In this document: positions 23,763 through 32,978 of the stretch, piece after piece | Layout: every line of letters begins with the position of its first letter | Numbering within the stretch: position 1 is the first letter of the stretch | Assembly: GCF_029892565.1 (NCBI RefSeq) | Contig: NZ_JARXVH010000011.1 | Span: 289,475 to 353,474, forward strand | Direction of reading: 5' to 3' | Length of the DNA: 64,000 nucleotides | From: Streptomyces pseudovenezuelae | GTDB lineage: Bacteria; Actinomycetota; Actinomycetes; Streptomycetales; Streptomycetaceae | The notes under the pieces: model-generated | The model's database searches: none | Told to the model about the DNA's origin: nothing | Seen by the model: only the letters and a program-made list of their open reading frames with translations | Position numbers and translations under genes: made by a program

Positions 23763-24671
23763 GTGGACGAGAAGGAGGCCGCGCGGGTGGCGGTCCGCGA
23801 GTTCCTCACCACCCGCCGCGCCCGGGTCACCCCAGCCGACGCCGGCCTTCCTCCGCAGGGCACTCGCCGTCGGGTGAAGGGCCTGCGCAGGGAGGAGGTC
23901 GCGTTGCTCTCCGGGGTCAGCCCGGAGTACTACGTGCGGCTCGAACGCGGCCAGGCGACCGGGCCCTCCGCCGGAGTCGTCGACGCCGTCGCCGACGTCC
24001 TGCGTCTGGACGACGACGAACGCGCGCACCTCGGCCGGCTGCTCGCCGCTCTGACCCCAGCGGCCCGCAAGCGGAGCCCCGGCGCGGCGAAGGAACCCGT
24101 CACCCCCGGAATCCGGGTGCTACTGGACTCCATGGACCACCTACCCGCAGTGGTCTTCAACGGCCGGTTCGACATTCTTGCGGTCAACACACTGGGTCGC
24201 GCGCTCATCGCTCCGATGTACGACCTGCCCGGACGGACGAACAGCGCCCGCTTCCTGTTCCTCGACGAGCCCAGGGCCCGGGACCTTTTCCCCGAGTGGG
24301 AACGGATCACGGCCGACACCGTGGCGATGCTGCGTATCGAGGCCGGTCGCCACCCCGACGACCCCGACCTGACCGAACTGATCGGACAACTCGCGACCCG
24401 CAGCACGGCATTCCGGACGCGCTGGGCGACCAACGACGTACGAATCCATCGAGTCGGCACGAAGACCTTCCGGCACCCACTCATCGGCGAGGTCACCCTG
24501 CCCTACGAGACCCTCCGCATCGACGCCGCCTCCAACCAGATACTCAGCGTCCACACCCCCCGACCCGGCACCCCCGAAGCCGACGCGATCCGCCTCCTGG
24601 CCAGCTGGAACGCCGACAACCGACCGAACGGCAACCCGACAGCGGGAACACGCACGGACCAGTCCACGTGA
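23763..24671 (+). CDS. XRE family (MmyB-like) transcriptional regulator, possibly 5'-clipped
   Basis: 302 residues if translation starts at the GTG at 23763. The helix-turn-helix (about 25-85) includes RRVKGLRREEVALLSGVSPEYYVRLERG, and the C-terminal MmyB-type ligand domain contains NGRFDILAVNTLGRAL and FRTRWATNDVRIHRVG. The start lies exactly where the truncated aldehyde dehydrogenase coding sequence ends, with no ribosome site, so the native promoter and perhaps the first residues were removed by the same deletion. The protein is otherwise complete. Such regulators often control a divergent oxidoreductase, which agrees with the adjacent broken gene. Confidence 0.75.
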   Translation: MDEKEAARVAVREFLTTRRARVTPADAGLPPQGTRRRVKGLRREEVALLSGVSPEYYVRLERGQATGPSAGVVDAVADVLRLDDDERAHLGRLLAALTPAARKRSPGAAKEPVTPGIRVLLDSMDHLPAVVFNGRFDILAVNTLGRALIAPMYDLPGRTNSARFLFLDEPRARDLFPEWERITADTVAMLRIEAGRHPDDPDLTELIGQLATRSTAFRTRWATNDVRIHRVGTKTFRHPLIGEVTLPYETLRIDAASNQILSVHTPRPGTPEADAIRLLASWNADNRPNGNPTAGTRTDQST

Positions 24672-24729
24672 GCTTCGCGGCACCCGCCTCGCCCACCGGC
24701 CGCGCAGACCCGCCCCGTAAGATCCACTC

Positions 24730-25419
24730 ATGACCGCAGTCCTCTTCGACTTCTCCGGCACCCTCTTCCGCATCGAGCCCACCGACTCCTGGCTGCGTGC
24801 CGTGCTGGACGAGGCCGGGATGGCGCTCCCTGAGGCGGAGTTGGCTCAGGCCGCCAAGGCGCTGGAGGTGGCCGGGGCACAGCCCGGTGGGGCGCAACCG
24901 GAGCGACTGCCCGCGGAATTGGGTGAGTTGTGGCGGATCCGGGACGAGAGCGCGGAGCTGCACCGGGCCGCGTACACCGCCGCCGCCCGCCAAGTACCGC
25001 TGCCCGAGCCGGAGTTGTACGACGCGCTGTACGAGCGACACAAGGTGCCGGATGCCTGGTCGCCGTACCCCGACGCCGCCGAGGTACTGAGCACGCTGCG
25101 GGAGCGTGACATCGCCGTCGGTGTGGTGAGCAACATCGGGTGGGACCTGCGCCCGGTGTTCAGGGCGCACGGCCTCGACCCGTACGTGGGCGCGTACGTC
25201 CTGTCGTACGAGCACGGCATCCAGAAGCCGGACACCCGGCTGTTCACCGTTGCCTGTGACGCGCTCGGCGTCGCTCCCGAGGACACGTTGATGGTCGGCG
25301 ACGACCGGCGGGCGGACGGGGGTGCGGCGGCGCTGGGCTGCCGGGTGCACCTGGTGGATCACCTGCCGGTGGAGCGGCGACCGGAGGGGCTGCGTCCGGT
25401 ACTGGGGCTGGTGGGCTGA
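24730..25419 (+). CDS. HAD family hydrolase
   Basis: 229 residues. The HAD motifs are in order: LFDFSGTLFR near residue 5 (the nucleophile Asp in DFSGT, where the second Asp of the usual DxD is replaced by Ser), GVVSNIGWDLR near 133 (motif II), KPDTRLF near 160 (motif III Lys), and MVGDDRRADGGAAALG near 187 (motif IV). A helical C1 cap occupies about 15-110. The D-to-S change at the general-acid site suggests a weak or altered phosphatase activity, or a non-phosphatase HAD. It is monocistronic. Confidence 0.88.
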   Translation: MTAVLFDFSGTLFRIEPTDSWLRAVLDEAGMALPEAELAQAAKALEVAGAQPGGAQPERLPAELGELWRIRDESAELHRAAYTAAARQVPLPEPELYDALYERHKVPDAWSPYPDAAEVLSTLRERDIAVGVVSNIGWDLRPVFRAHGLDPYVGAYVLSYEHGIQKPDTRLFTVACDALGVAPEDTLMVGDDRRADGGAAALGCRVHLVDHLPVERRPEGLRPVLGLVG

Positions 25420-25464
25420 GCCCGGCGCCGCCAGGCACAGCCACGGACCGCCCCGACCGTACGG

Positions 25465-25713
25465 TCAGCCCTGGTAGCCCTCGACCTGCGATGCCGGGCG
25501 CGCGTTCGCCTCGTCCGGGTTCTCCCCGTACTCCGTCTTCGCGCGCCGCTGCCGCAGCAGGTCCCAGCAGCGGTCGAGCTCACGCTCCAGCTCACTGAGC
25601 CGCTGGTGTTCCGTCGTGTCGTCGATCTCACCGGACGCCAGGGCGGCGCGGAGCTTGTGCTCGTCGTCGACCATCGCCGTGATCCTGGCCAGGATCTGCT
25701 GGTCCTGTTCCAT
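25465..25713 (-). CDS. DUF2630 small helical protein
   Basis: 82 residues from the ATG at 25713 (MEQDQQILARI), the usual length for the family; an upstream in-frame start would add 12 unrelated residues. The protein is almost wholly helical, with EHQRLSELERELDRCWDLLRQRRAK as a probable coiled coil and a conserved-looking acidic tail NPDEANARP. Function unknown. It is a common single-copy gene in streptomycetes. Confidence 0.85.
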   Translation of the reverse strand: MEQDQQILARITAMVDDEHKLRAALASGEIDDTTEHQRLSELERELDRCWDLLRQRRAKTEYGENPDEANARPASQVEGYQG

Positions 25714-25933
25714 CTCCCGCACACTCCTCGGCTCGGCACTCGTGCCCACTCTAGGGACGGTTCCGCAGCCGTGCGACAGAAGTTCGGCAGGTCACGGCGG
25801 GTCCTGGAAGTAGCCTCAGGACACCATCGGAGCGAAGAGGCCGCCCGCCTGAGACGATCCCCCGCGTCGCCCCAGACGGACGGCAGCCCTGACCAGGCCC
25901 TATGGGGGCGCCGGACGGGACGTGCTGAGTATA

Positions 25934-25954
25934 GTTGGCTGGCAGCCAGTCAAC
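25934..25954. promoter_or_regulatory. TetR operator, probable autoregulation site
   Basis: GTTGGCTGG-CAG-CCAGTCAAC has 9-bp arms with a single mismatch around CAG. It overlaps a TATAGT box and ends 14 bp before the TetR start, so the encoded repressor very likely binds here. The rest of the 255-bp spacer (25714-25933) contains no recognisable gene. Confidence 0.7.
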
Positions 25955-25968
25955 ACAGGAGTTACAGC

Positions 25969-26691
25969 ATGTCCCCGCGCAGCGCCTCGGTCAATGAAGA
26001 GTTGCGGAGACGTTCCCGGGAGCGGCTCCTGCAAGCCGCGCTCGAGGTTGTCGGTGAGCGCGGGTACGAGGCGACGACGCTCGCCGACATCGCGGACAGA
26101 GCCGGCTCGGCGCGCGGCCTGGTGTCGTACTACTTCCCGGGCAAGCGCCAGCTCGTCCAGTCGGCCGTGCACCGGGTGATGCACCGCTCGCTGGAGGAGG
26201 GGCTGGAGCGCGAGCCGCGCACCGAGGACGGGCGGGAGCGGATGGCGCGGGCCATCGACGCCGTGCTGGGGCTGGCCCGGGACCGGCCGGTGCTGATGCG
26301 CCAGCACATGGCGGGGCTGCTGCAGTCGGAGGGTTTCGTGCAGTGCCCGGAACAGAAGCGGCTCGCCGAGCTGCTGCGGGACACCGTCACCCGGCACGGT
26401 TCGCAGAACGTCGACGGGGACTATCCGATGCTGCGGTCCCTGCTCATGGGGTCCGTCTACGCGATGGTGCTGCCGAACGTGCCGATGCAACTCACCACGC
26501 TGCGCGCCGAGTTGTTCAAGCGCTATCGACTCGACTGGGAGATGGGCTTCCCGCCGGACGCCCAGGAGGCGTCCGGCGGGACGTGCGAGACCGATCTTTC
26601 ACGCTTCTTCGCTACCGGCGAGGGGCCGGCCGAGCAGTCCGATCCGTCGAGACGGACCGGTCAGTCACGACAGTCCGGTCAGTCGAAATAG
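25969..26691 (+). CDS. TetR family transcriptional regulator
   Basis: 240 residues from ATG 25969, after AGGAG. The N-terminal helix-turn-helix is canonical: RERLLQAALEVVGERGYEATTLADIADRAGSARGLVSYYFPGKRQLV. Helices to about residue 190 form the ligand and dimer core. The last 40 residues are low-complexity and polar (repeated GQSRQSGQS) and follow a perfect 13-bp GC-rich hairpin in the DNA at 26550-26580, so the native protein may once have ended earlier. The gene overlaps the 3' end of the opposing LVIVD gene by 13 nt. The target may be itself only; no co-directional operon follows. Confidence 0.9.
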   Translation: MSPRSASVNEELRRRSRERLLQAALEVVGERGYEATTLADIADRAGSARGLVSYYFPGKRQLVQSAVHRVMHRSLEEGLEREPRTEDGRERMARAIDAVLGLARDRPVLMRQHMAGLLQSEGFVQCPEQKRLAELLRDTVTRHGSQNVDGDYPMLRSLLMGSVYAMVLPNVPMQLTTLRAELFKRYRLDWEMGFPPDAQEASGGTCETDLSRFFATGEGPAEQSDPSRRTGQSRQSGQSK

Positions 26692-28181
26692 TCCGGCTGC
26701 GACTGGACGTTGAGCTCGCCCAGCCTGACCCGGCTCGCCTGGTCCGTGCGCCGGTCGGTGAGCTTCAGGACGTCGAAGCCCTTGGCGATGTCGTTGGAGT
26801 AGATGTAGCCGTTGTAGTAGTACGCCGACCACGAGCCGCCGACCTGGAGGGTGTCCGTGCTCAGCGGGCCGCGCTCGAAGTAGGCGATCTCCTTCGGCTT
26901 GGCCGAGTCGGTGAAGTCCCAGACGGAGACGCCGCCCTGATACCAGGCCTGGACCATGAGGTCCTTGCCCTTGACCGGGATCAGCGAGCCGTTGTGGGCC
27001 ACGCAGTTCTCGGTGTCGGCCTGGGCGCGCGGGATCTTGTAGTAGCTGCGGAAGACGAGCTTGCGCTTGTCGCCCTTGCCGACGATGTCGTAGATGCCGT
27101 CGGCGCCGCGGTCCGGGCCGATGGCCGCGTTGCAGGTGGCCGCTCCGCCGCCGCCCAACTCGTCGGTGAAGACGACCTTGTTGGCCTTCTGGTTGAAGGT
27201 CGCCGAGTGCCAGAACGCGAAGTTCACGTTGTCCTGGACCTGGTCGATCACCTTCGGGTTCTCGGGGTCCTTGATGGAGAACAGGATCCCGTCGCCCATG
27301 CAGGCGCCCGCGGCGAGGTCCTTGGACGGCAGGACCGTGATGTCGTGGCAGCCGGTGGTCTTGGAGACGCCCGGGTTGGTGGGCCCGCCGGGGTTGCCTC
27401 CGCCGTCGGGACCCTCACCGGGGAAGAGCACCGGGAAGTTGACGACCGCCGCCTTCTCGGGGTGGCTGCGCGACACCTTGATGACCGAGATGCCGTCGTG
27501 CGGCGGCTGGCAGTCGGGGTAGGTGGCGCTGGGCGAGTACGAGGAGACGTAGAGGTAGACGTTCTTGCGCTCGGGCACCAGCGTGTGGGTGTGCGAGCCG
27601 CAGGCGGTCTCGACGGCGGCGACGTACCTCGGGTTCCGCTTGTCGCTGATGTCGAAGACCTTCATGCCCTCCCAGGAGGACTTCTCGGTCGCGGGCTGCG
27701 TGGTGCTGTTGCAACTGCTGTCGCTGCGCGAGGAGTCGGTGGAGATGAAGAGCAGGTCGCCGGAGACCGAGATGTCGTTCTGCGAGCCCGGGCAGAGCAC
27801 CTGGGCGACCGTCTTCGGGGCCTTCGGGTTGCTGATGTCGAAGATGCGGAAGCCGTCGTAGTTGCCGGCGAAGGCGTACTTGCCCTGGAAGGCGAGGTCC
27901 GAATTCAGGCCGGTGAAGGCCTCCTTGGGGATGTTCGCCAGGGGCTTGATGTTGGCCGAGTGGACGATCTCGTCCTGGCCGGGTATCTCACCGCTCGCGA
28001 TGGCGGCTCGCGCCTCGGCCTGCGCACTGCGGGACACCTCCTTGCCGGTGGCCGTGCCGTCCCCCGGGTCGGGGGTCGCGGCGGCCGGGACCGCGGTCAG
28101 CAGCGCCGCGAGCAGTCCGGCGGCGGCCGTGGCAACTCCCACGCGTCTGAGCCGCGTTCGGGAATCGTTGAACAGGATCAC
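26679..28181 (-). CDS. Secreted LVIVD-repeat (beta-propeller-like) protein
   Basis: 500 residues from a GTG at 28181 with GGGAGGAA upstream. The signal peptide spans about 1-38, with a basic RTRLRR start, a hydrophobic core and an AVPAAA end. The body holds repeated blade-like units of the type DGFRIFDISNPKAPK, MKVFDISDKRNPR, ISVIKVSRSHPEKA, LFSIKDPENPKV and VSVWDFTDSAKPK, about 50-60 residues apart. His-rich motifs THTLVPERK and TTGCHDITV are regular. LVIVD-type propellers sit at the cell surface with unknown partners. The divergent gene at 28374 encodes a DUF305 lipoprotein, so the two may act together outside the membrane. Confidence 0.85.
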   Translation of the reverse strand: MILFNDSRTRLRRVGVATAAAGLLAALLTAVPAAATPDPGDGTATGKEVSRSAQAEARAAIASGEIPGQDEIVHSANIKPLANIPKEAFTGLNSDLAFQGKYAFAGNYDGFRIFDISNPKAPKTVAQVLCPGSQNDISVSGDLLFISTDSSRSDSSCNSTTQPATEKSSWEGMKVFDISDKRNPRYVAAVETACGSHTHTLVPERKNVYLYVSSYSPSATYPDCQPPHDGISVIKVSRSHPEKAAVVNFPVLFPGEGPDGGGNPGGPTNPGVSKTTGCHDITVLPSKDLAAGACMGDGILFSIKDPENPKVIDQVQDNVNFAFWHSATFNQKANKVVFTDELGGGGAATCNAAIGPDRGADGIYDIVGKGDKRKLVFRSYYKIPRAQADTENCVAHNGSLIPVKGKDLMVQAWYQGGVSVWDFTDSAKPKEIAYFERGPLSTDTLQVGGSWSAYYYNGYIYSNDIAKGFDVLKLTDRRTDQASRVRLGELNVQSQPDYFD

Positions 28182-28373
28182 TGTTTCCTCCCTGGTTCCG
28201 TTCGTGTCGGAACGGTTCACGCACCTCCGAAGTATCGTCTTCACCATGCACATATCAACAGTGGGCAACGTACTCGTAATGAAGGTTTTTGATCATCCAA
28301 CTGCGGAAGCGTGCTAGGACGTTCATCAGCACTCACGAGGTGTCCCCCAACACACCCACCACAGGAGGTCGTT

Positions 28374-29018
28374 GTGCCCTACCGTCGAGCGTCCCTCGTC
28401 GCGGCCCCGCTGGTCGCCCTGGCCCTGCTCACGGTCAGCGGCTGCGACTCCGGGTCGGACGCCAAGTCGCCTGCCGCGAGCGGGCCTTCGGTGATCGCGC
28501 CGGGCAAGCCGGGCGAGGAGAACCGGACCCTGTCCGCCGCGGACGCCGCCGAGCAGCGGGCCGAGGACGACTCGCCCAACTCGGCGGACGTCGACTACGC
28601 GCGGATGATGATCCAGCACCACTCCCAGGCCCTGGACATGACCGAACTCGCCGCCGACCGGGCCGAGTCGACGCAGGTCGAGAAGCTGGCCGCGCGGATC
28701 GCCGCGTCCCAGGGCCCGGAGATCACGACGATGCAGAGCTGGCTGAAGACGCACGGCAAGAGCGAGACGGGCGGCGCGCACGACCACGCCTCGATGCCCG
28801 GCATGGCGACCGAGGCCCAGCTGAAGAACCTTCGCGCGGCCCACGGAAAAGCCTTCGACGAGCTCTTCCTCACCCTGATGATCACCCATCACCAGGGCGC
28901 GATCACCATGGCCACCGACGTGAAGGCACAGGGCAACAACATCCAGATCGAGGAGATGGCCGACGACGTGATCGCCCAGCAGACGAGCGAGATCGCGCGG
29001 ATGCGGGACATGAGCTGA
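28374..29018 (+). CDS. DUF305 lipoprotein
   Basis: 214 residues from a GTG at 28374 (AGGAGGT upstream). The lipobox is LTVSGC near residue 24, so it is membrane-anchored on the outside. Two DUF305 ferritin-like helical repeats follow, each with a His/Met-rich signature: YARMMIQHHSQALDMTEL and LFLTLMITHHQGAITMATD. A Met/His linker GAHDHASMPGMA joins them. DUF305 proteins are associated with copper and other metals, and the M-x-x-HH pattern fits metal binding. It is divergent from the LVIVD gene across 192 bp that must hold both promoters. Confidence 0.9.
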   Translation: MPYRRASLVAAPLVALALLTVSGCDSGSDAKSPAASGPSVIAPGKPGEENRTLSAADAAEQRAEDDSPNSADVDYARMMIQHHSQALDMTELAADRAESTQVEKLAARIAASQGPEITTMQSWLKTHGKSETGGAHDHASMPGMATEAQLKNLRAAHGKAFDELFLTLMITHHQGAITMATDVKAQGNNIQIEEMADDVIAQQTSEIARMRDMS

Positions 29019-29074
29019 CCGAATCCGATTGCCGTCACTGGGTCCCGCCGCCCGCCGCAGGCCAATAGGCCGCT

Positions 29075-29542
29075 TCAGCGCCGGGCATGACGTGGCGTCA
29101 GGAAGCCCGCGTCCCGCGCCTGCGAGATCATCCGCAGGGATTTGCGGCGGCTGTGGCCCGTCGCCGACATCACCGCGAGGACCGGGTCGACGCCCTCCTC
29201 CTGGGCCGCGCGGTACTCCTGCGCGAGGAGCCAGCGGCCCTCGATGCCGCGGGGCCAGGGTGGGCGGGCGCGCCGGGAGGCGGTCGCGCCTTCGGATCCG
29301 TCGGTCGGTTCGGCGGCCAGGCCGCACGCTTCGAAGAGTGGGTCCTCGATCCAGTCGGCGAGTACCGCCAGGTCGTCCAGGGACAGCGCCGGCTGGGCGC
29401 GGACGTCCTCCACGGAGACGCCTCCCTCGCCGACCACGGCGAGCGCGTCGACCCGGGCGCCGTCGGCGAACTCCAGCCGGACGTTGAACCACGAGGTGCT
29501 GCCCTCGTCCTCCCGCACTTCCCACGCGGGCCACACGGACAC
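29075..29542 (-). CDS. DUF6214 family protein
   Basis: About 155 residues if started at the GTG at 29542 (VSVWPAWEVRED); a GTG at 29596 would add 18 residues encoded by an AT-rich stretch that looks more like promoter than gene. The conserved layout is WFNVRLEFADGARVDALAVV, then LSLDDLAVLADWIEDPLFEAC, and a C-terminal GHSRRKSLRMISQARDAGFLTPRHARR. The last part resembles the end of a small helix-turn-helix-like domain. It is a streptomycete-specific family of unknown role. Confidence 0.7.
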   Translation of the reverse strand: MSVWPAWEVREDEGSTSWFNVRLEFADGARVDALAVVGEGGVSVEDVRAQPALSLDDLAVLADWIEDPLFEACGLAAEPTDGSEGATASRRARPPWPRGIEGRWLLAQEYRAAQEEGVDPVLAVMSATGHSRRKSLRMISQARDAGFLTPRHARR

Positions 29543-29739
29543 CGCGCCATCCGTCGGACAACGATCAGAAAGATTAAAAAAGGATGCTTCTAGCACACAC
29601 GCAACGTAACCGCATGATCACATTCCATACGAACGGACACGCACGCCCGGCCTGCGCCTGCACCCTGTCAGCCGAGCACCACCGGTGCGATCCTGAAGCT
29701 GTCAGCGAACTCCTGTCGTAAGGCGTAAGGAGTACCGCC

Positions 29740-31083
<1,344 letters not shown>

Positions 31084-31209
31084 CGGCGTGGGACAGCGCC
31101 GGGTGGGCAGACACACATCGGCAACGACCCGGACATCAACAAACTGTTCAAAGCCCTTACGGTCTCGTGCTGTTGGGATGCCATCCCCTGCCGGCGCTCT
31201 GGAGTACCC

Positions 31210-32598
31210 ATGACGACGACTTCTCCCGTCCATCCCGTCGACGAGGTCCCACCCGTGCGGCAGCTCGCCGCCTTCGGCCTGCAGCATGTGCTCGCGATGT
31301 ACGCGGGCGCGGTGGCCGTGCCGCTGATCGTGGGCGGTGCGATGAAGCTGTCGCCCGCGGATCTGGCGTATCTGATCACCGCCGATCTGCTGGTGTGCGG
31401 CATCGCGACGCTCATCCAGTGCGTGGGGTTCTGGCGGTTCGGCGTGCGGCTGCCGATCATGCAGGGCTGTACGTTCGCGGCCGTGTCGCCGATGGTGCTG
31501 ATCGGTACGACGGGCGGCGGGCTGCCCGCGATCTACGGTTCGGTGATCGTCGCGGGGCTCGCGATCGTGCTGCTCGCGCCGGTCTTCGGCAGACTGTTGC
31601 GCTTCTTCCCGCCGCTGGTCACGGGCACGGTGATCCTCATCATCGGCGTCTCGTTGCTGCCGGTCGCCGGCAACTGGGCCGCGGGCGGGGCCGGTTCACC
31701 GGACTTCGGGGAGCCGAAGAACCTGGCCCTGGCCGGGTTCGTGCTGGCGGTGGTGCTCGGCGTGCAGCGGTTCGCGCCGGCCTTCCTGAGCCGGATCGCG
31801 GTGCTGACCGGCATCGTGGTGGGCCTCGCGGTGGCGGTCCCCCTCGACTTCACCGACTTCGGCGGGGTCGGCGACGCGGACTGGCTGGGCATCAGCACGC
31901 CGTTCCACTTCGGGGCGCCCACGTTCGAGGCGTCGGCCATCATCTCGATGCTGGTGGTGGCGCTGGTGACGATGACCGAGACGACCGGCGACCTGATCGC
32001 GGTCGGCGAGATGACCGGGCGCAAGGTCGAACCCCGCTCGCTGTCGGACGGCCTGCGCGCCGACGGCCTGTCGACCGTCCTCGGCGGCATCTTCAACACC
32101 TTCCCGTACACGGCGTACGCACAGAACGTCGGGCTCGTCGGGATGACCCGGGTGCGCAGTCGCTGGGTGGTGGCCACCGCCGGCGGCATCCTGGTCCTGC
32201 TCGGCCTGCTGCCCAAGCTGGGCGCGGTGGTCGCGGCGATACCGGCGCCGGTGCTGGGCGGTGCGGGTCTGGTGATGTTCGGGACGGTCGCCGCGAGCGG
32301 CCTGCGGACCCTGGCGCAGGTCGACTTCGAGGACAACCACAACCTCACGGTGGTCGCGGTCTCGGTGGCCGTGGGCGTGCTGCCGGTCGGCGTGCCGACG
32401 GTCTACGCGAAGTTCCCCGACTGGTTCCAGACGGTGATGAACAGCGGCATCAGCGCGGGCTGCGTGACGGCGATCGCCCTGAACCTCCTCTTCAACCACC
32501 TTCCCTCGAAGGGCGGTTCAGCCGTCCCCGAGCCGGCGGGACTGGCGAGCGGCGGCCGTGAGGAGGGTGTCGAGAAGTCCCGGGAAGAGGTCGTCTAG
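31210..32598 (+). CDS. NCS2 family purine/nucleobase permease
   Basis: 462 residues, about 13-14 membrane helices. NCS2 markers: FGLQHVLAMYAGAVAVPLIVGGA near residue 23; IQCVGFWRFGVRLPIMQGCTFAAVSPM near 75; VTMTETTGDLIAVGEMTGRKV near 253, containing the substrate-binding Glu; and GGIFNTFPYTAYAQNVGLVGMTRVRSR near 287, the NxG-type signature. The pattern is closer to xanthine/urate transporters than to uracil ones. The C-terminal tail is antisense to the last 81 nt of the opposing ArsR gene. Import of a purine with a proton is the expected role. Confidence 0.9.
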   Translation: MTTTSPVHPVDEVPPVRQLAAFGLQHVLAMYAGAVAVPLIVGGAMKLSPADLAYLITADLLVCGIATLIQCVGFWRFGVRLPIMQGCTFAAVSPMVLIGTTGGGLPAIYGSVIVAGLAIVLLAPVFGRLLRFFPPLVTGTVILIIGVSLLPVAGNWAAGGAGSPDFGEPKNLALAGFVLAVVLGVQRFAPAFLSRIAVLTGIVVGLAVAVPLDFTDFGGVGDADWLGISTPFHFGAPTFEASAIISMLVVALVTMTETTGDLIAVGEMTGRKVEPRSLSDGLRADGLSTVLGGIFNTFPYTAYAQNVGLVGMTRVRSRWVVATAGGILVLLGLLPKLGAVVAAIPAPVLGGAGLVMFGTVAASGLRTLAQVDFEDNHNLTVVAVSVAVGVLPVGVPTVYAKFPDWFQTVMNSGISAGCVTAIALNLLFNHLPSKGGSAVPEPAGLASGGREEGVEKSREEVV

Positions 32599-32886
32599 GT
32601 CGTCCCGGCGCAGGCCGTTCATCTTGGCCGTGCCCCGGTAGACCTGCCGGATCACCCCGGCCTCGCGCAGCACCCGGAAGTGGTGCGTGGTCGTGGACTT
32701 GGTGACGGGCAGATCGAAGTGCGAACAGGAGAGCTCGTCGCCGTCGGCGGCGAGCTCTCGCACGATGCTCAGCCGCATCGGGTCGGAGAAGGCGTGCAGC
32801 ACGCCTTCCAACCGGATGTCGTCGCGCACGGGATGCGGCAGATCCCGACTGCCGGCGGCGGGGGTAGTGGTACTCACGACAGCCAT
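32518..32886 (-). CDS. ArsR-type winged-helix regulator
   Basis: 122 residues from the ATG at 32886. The core is DDIRLEGVLHAFSDPMRLSIVRELAADGDELSCSHF, then a recognition helix VTKSTTTHHFRVLREAGVIRQVYRGTAKMNGLR. It is not of the arsenic-sensing type: the metal-binding Cys pair is missing, with only one Cys in ELSCSH. The gene is divergent from the old-yellow-enzyme gene, and two near-identical palindromes lie between them. Its 3' end overlaps the permease gene by 81 nt tail to tail. It probably represses both itself and the flavoenzyme until a reactive ligand appears. Confidence 0.88.
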   Translation of the reverse strand: MAVVSTTTPAAGSRDLPHPVRDDIRLEGVLHAFSDPMRLSIVRELAADGDELSCSHFDLPVTKSTTTHHFRVLREAGVIRQVYRGTAKMNGLRRDDLDDLFPGLLDTLLTAAARQSRRLGDG

Positions 32887-32888
32887 TG

Positions 32889-32904
32889 TACGAGAGGTCT
32901 CGTA
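32889..32904. promoter_or_regulatory. Operator 1 of the ArsR/OYE divergent promoter
   Basis: TACGAGAGGTCTCGTA has 7-bp perfect arms around GG and lies 3 bp before the ArsR start. It shares its outer TACGA...TCGTA arms with the second palindrome 34 bp away, centre to centre. Confidence 0.75.
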
Positions 32905-32922
32905 GTTTGACACTTCACGTAC

Positions 32923-32938
32923 TACGATGCCTATCGTA
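32923..32938. promoter_or_regulatory. Operator 2 of the ArsR/OYE divergent promoter
   Basis: TACGATGCCTATCGTA has 6-bp perfect arms around GCCT and the same 16-bp size as operator 1. It lies about 40 bp before the OYE start, where it would block that promoter. Confidence 0.75.
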
Positions 32939-32978
32939 CGAACCGTCCCTCGGTCCCGCGAGAACGGAGCAGCTCACC

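Noticed and set aside
23763..24029. The 515-codon open frame that would extend the aldehyde dehydrogenase through the antisense of the XRE gene
   Set aside because: The added residues have no resemblance to a dehydrogenase N terminus, and the opposite strand encodes a clear helix-turn-helix protein. The frame is open only because of high GC.
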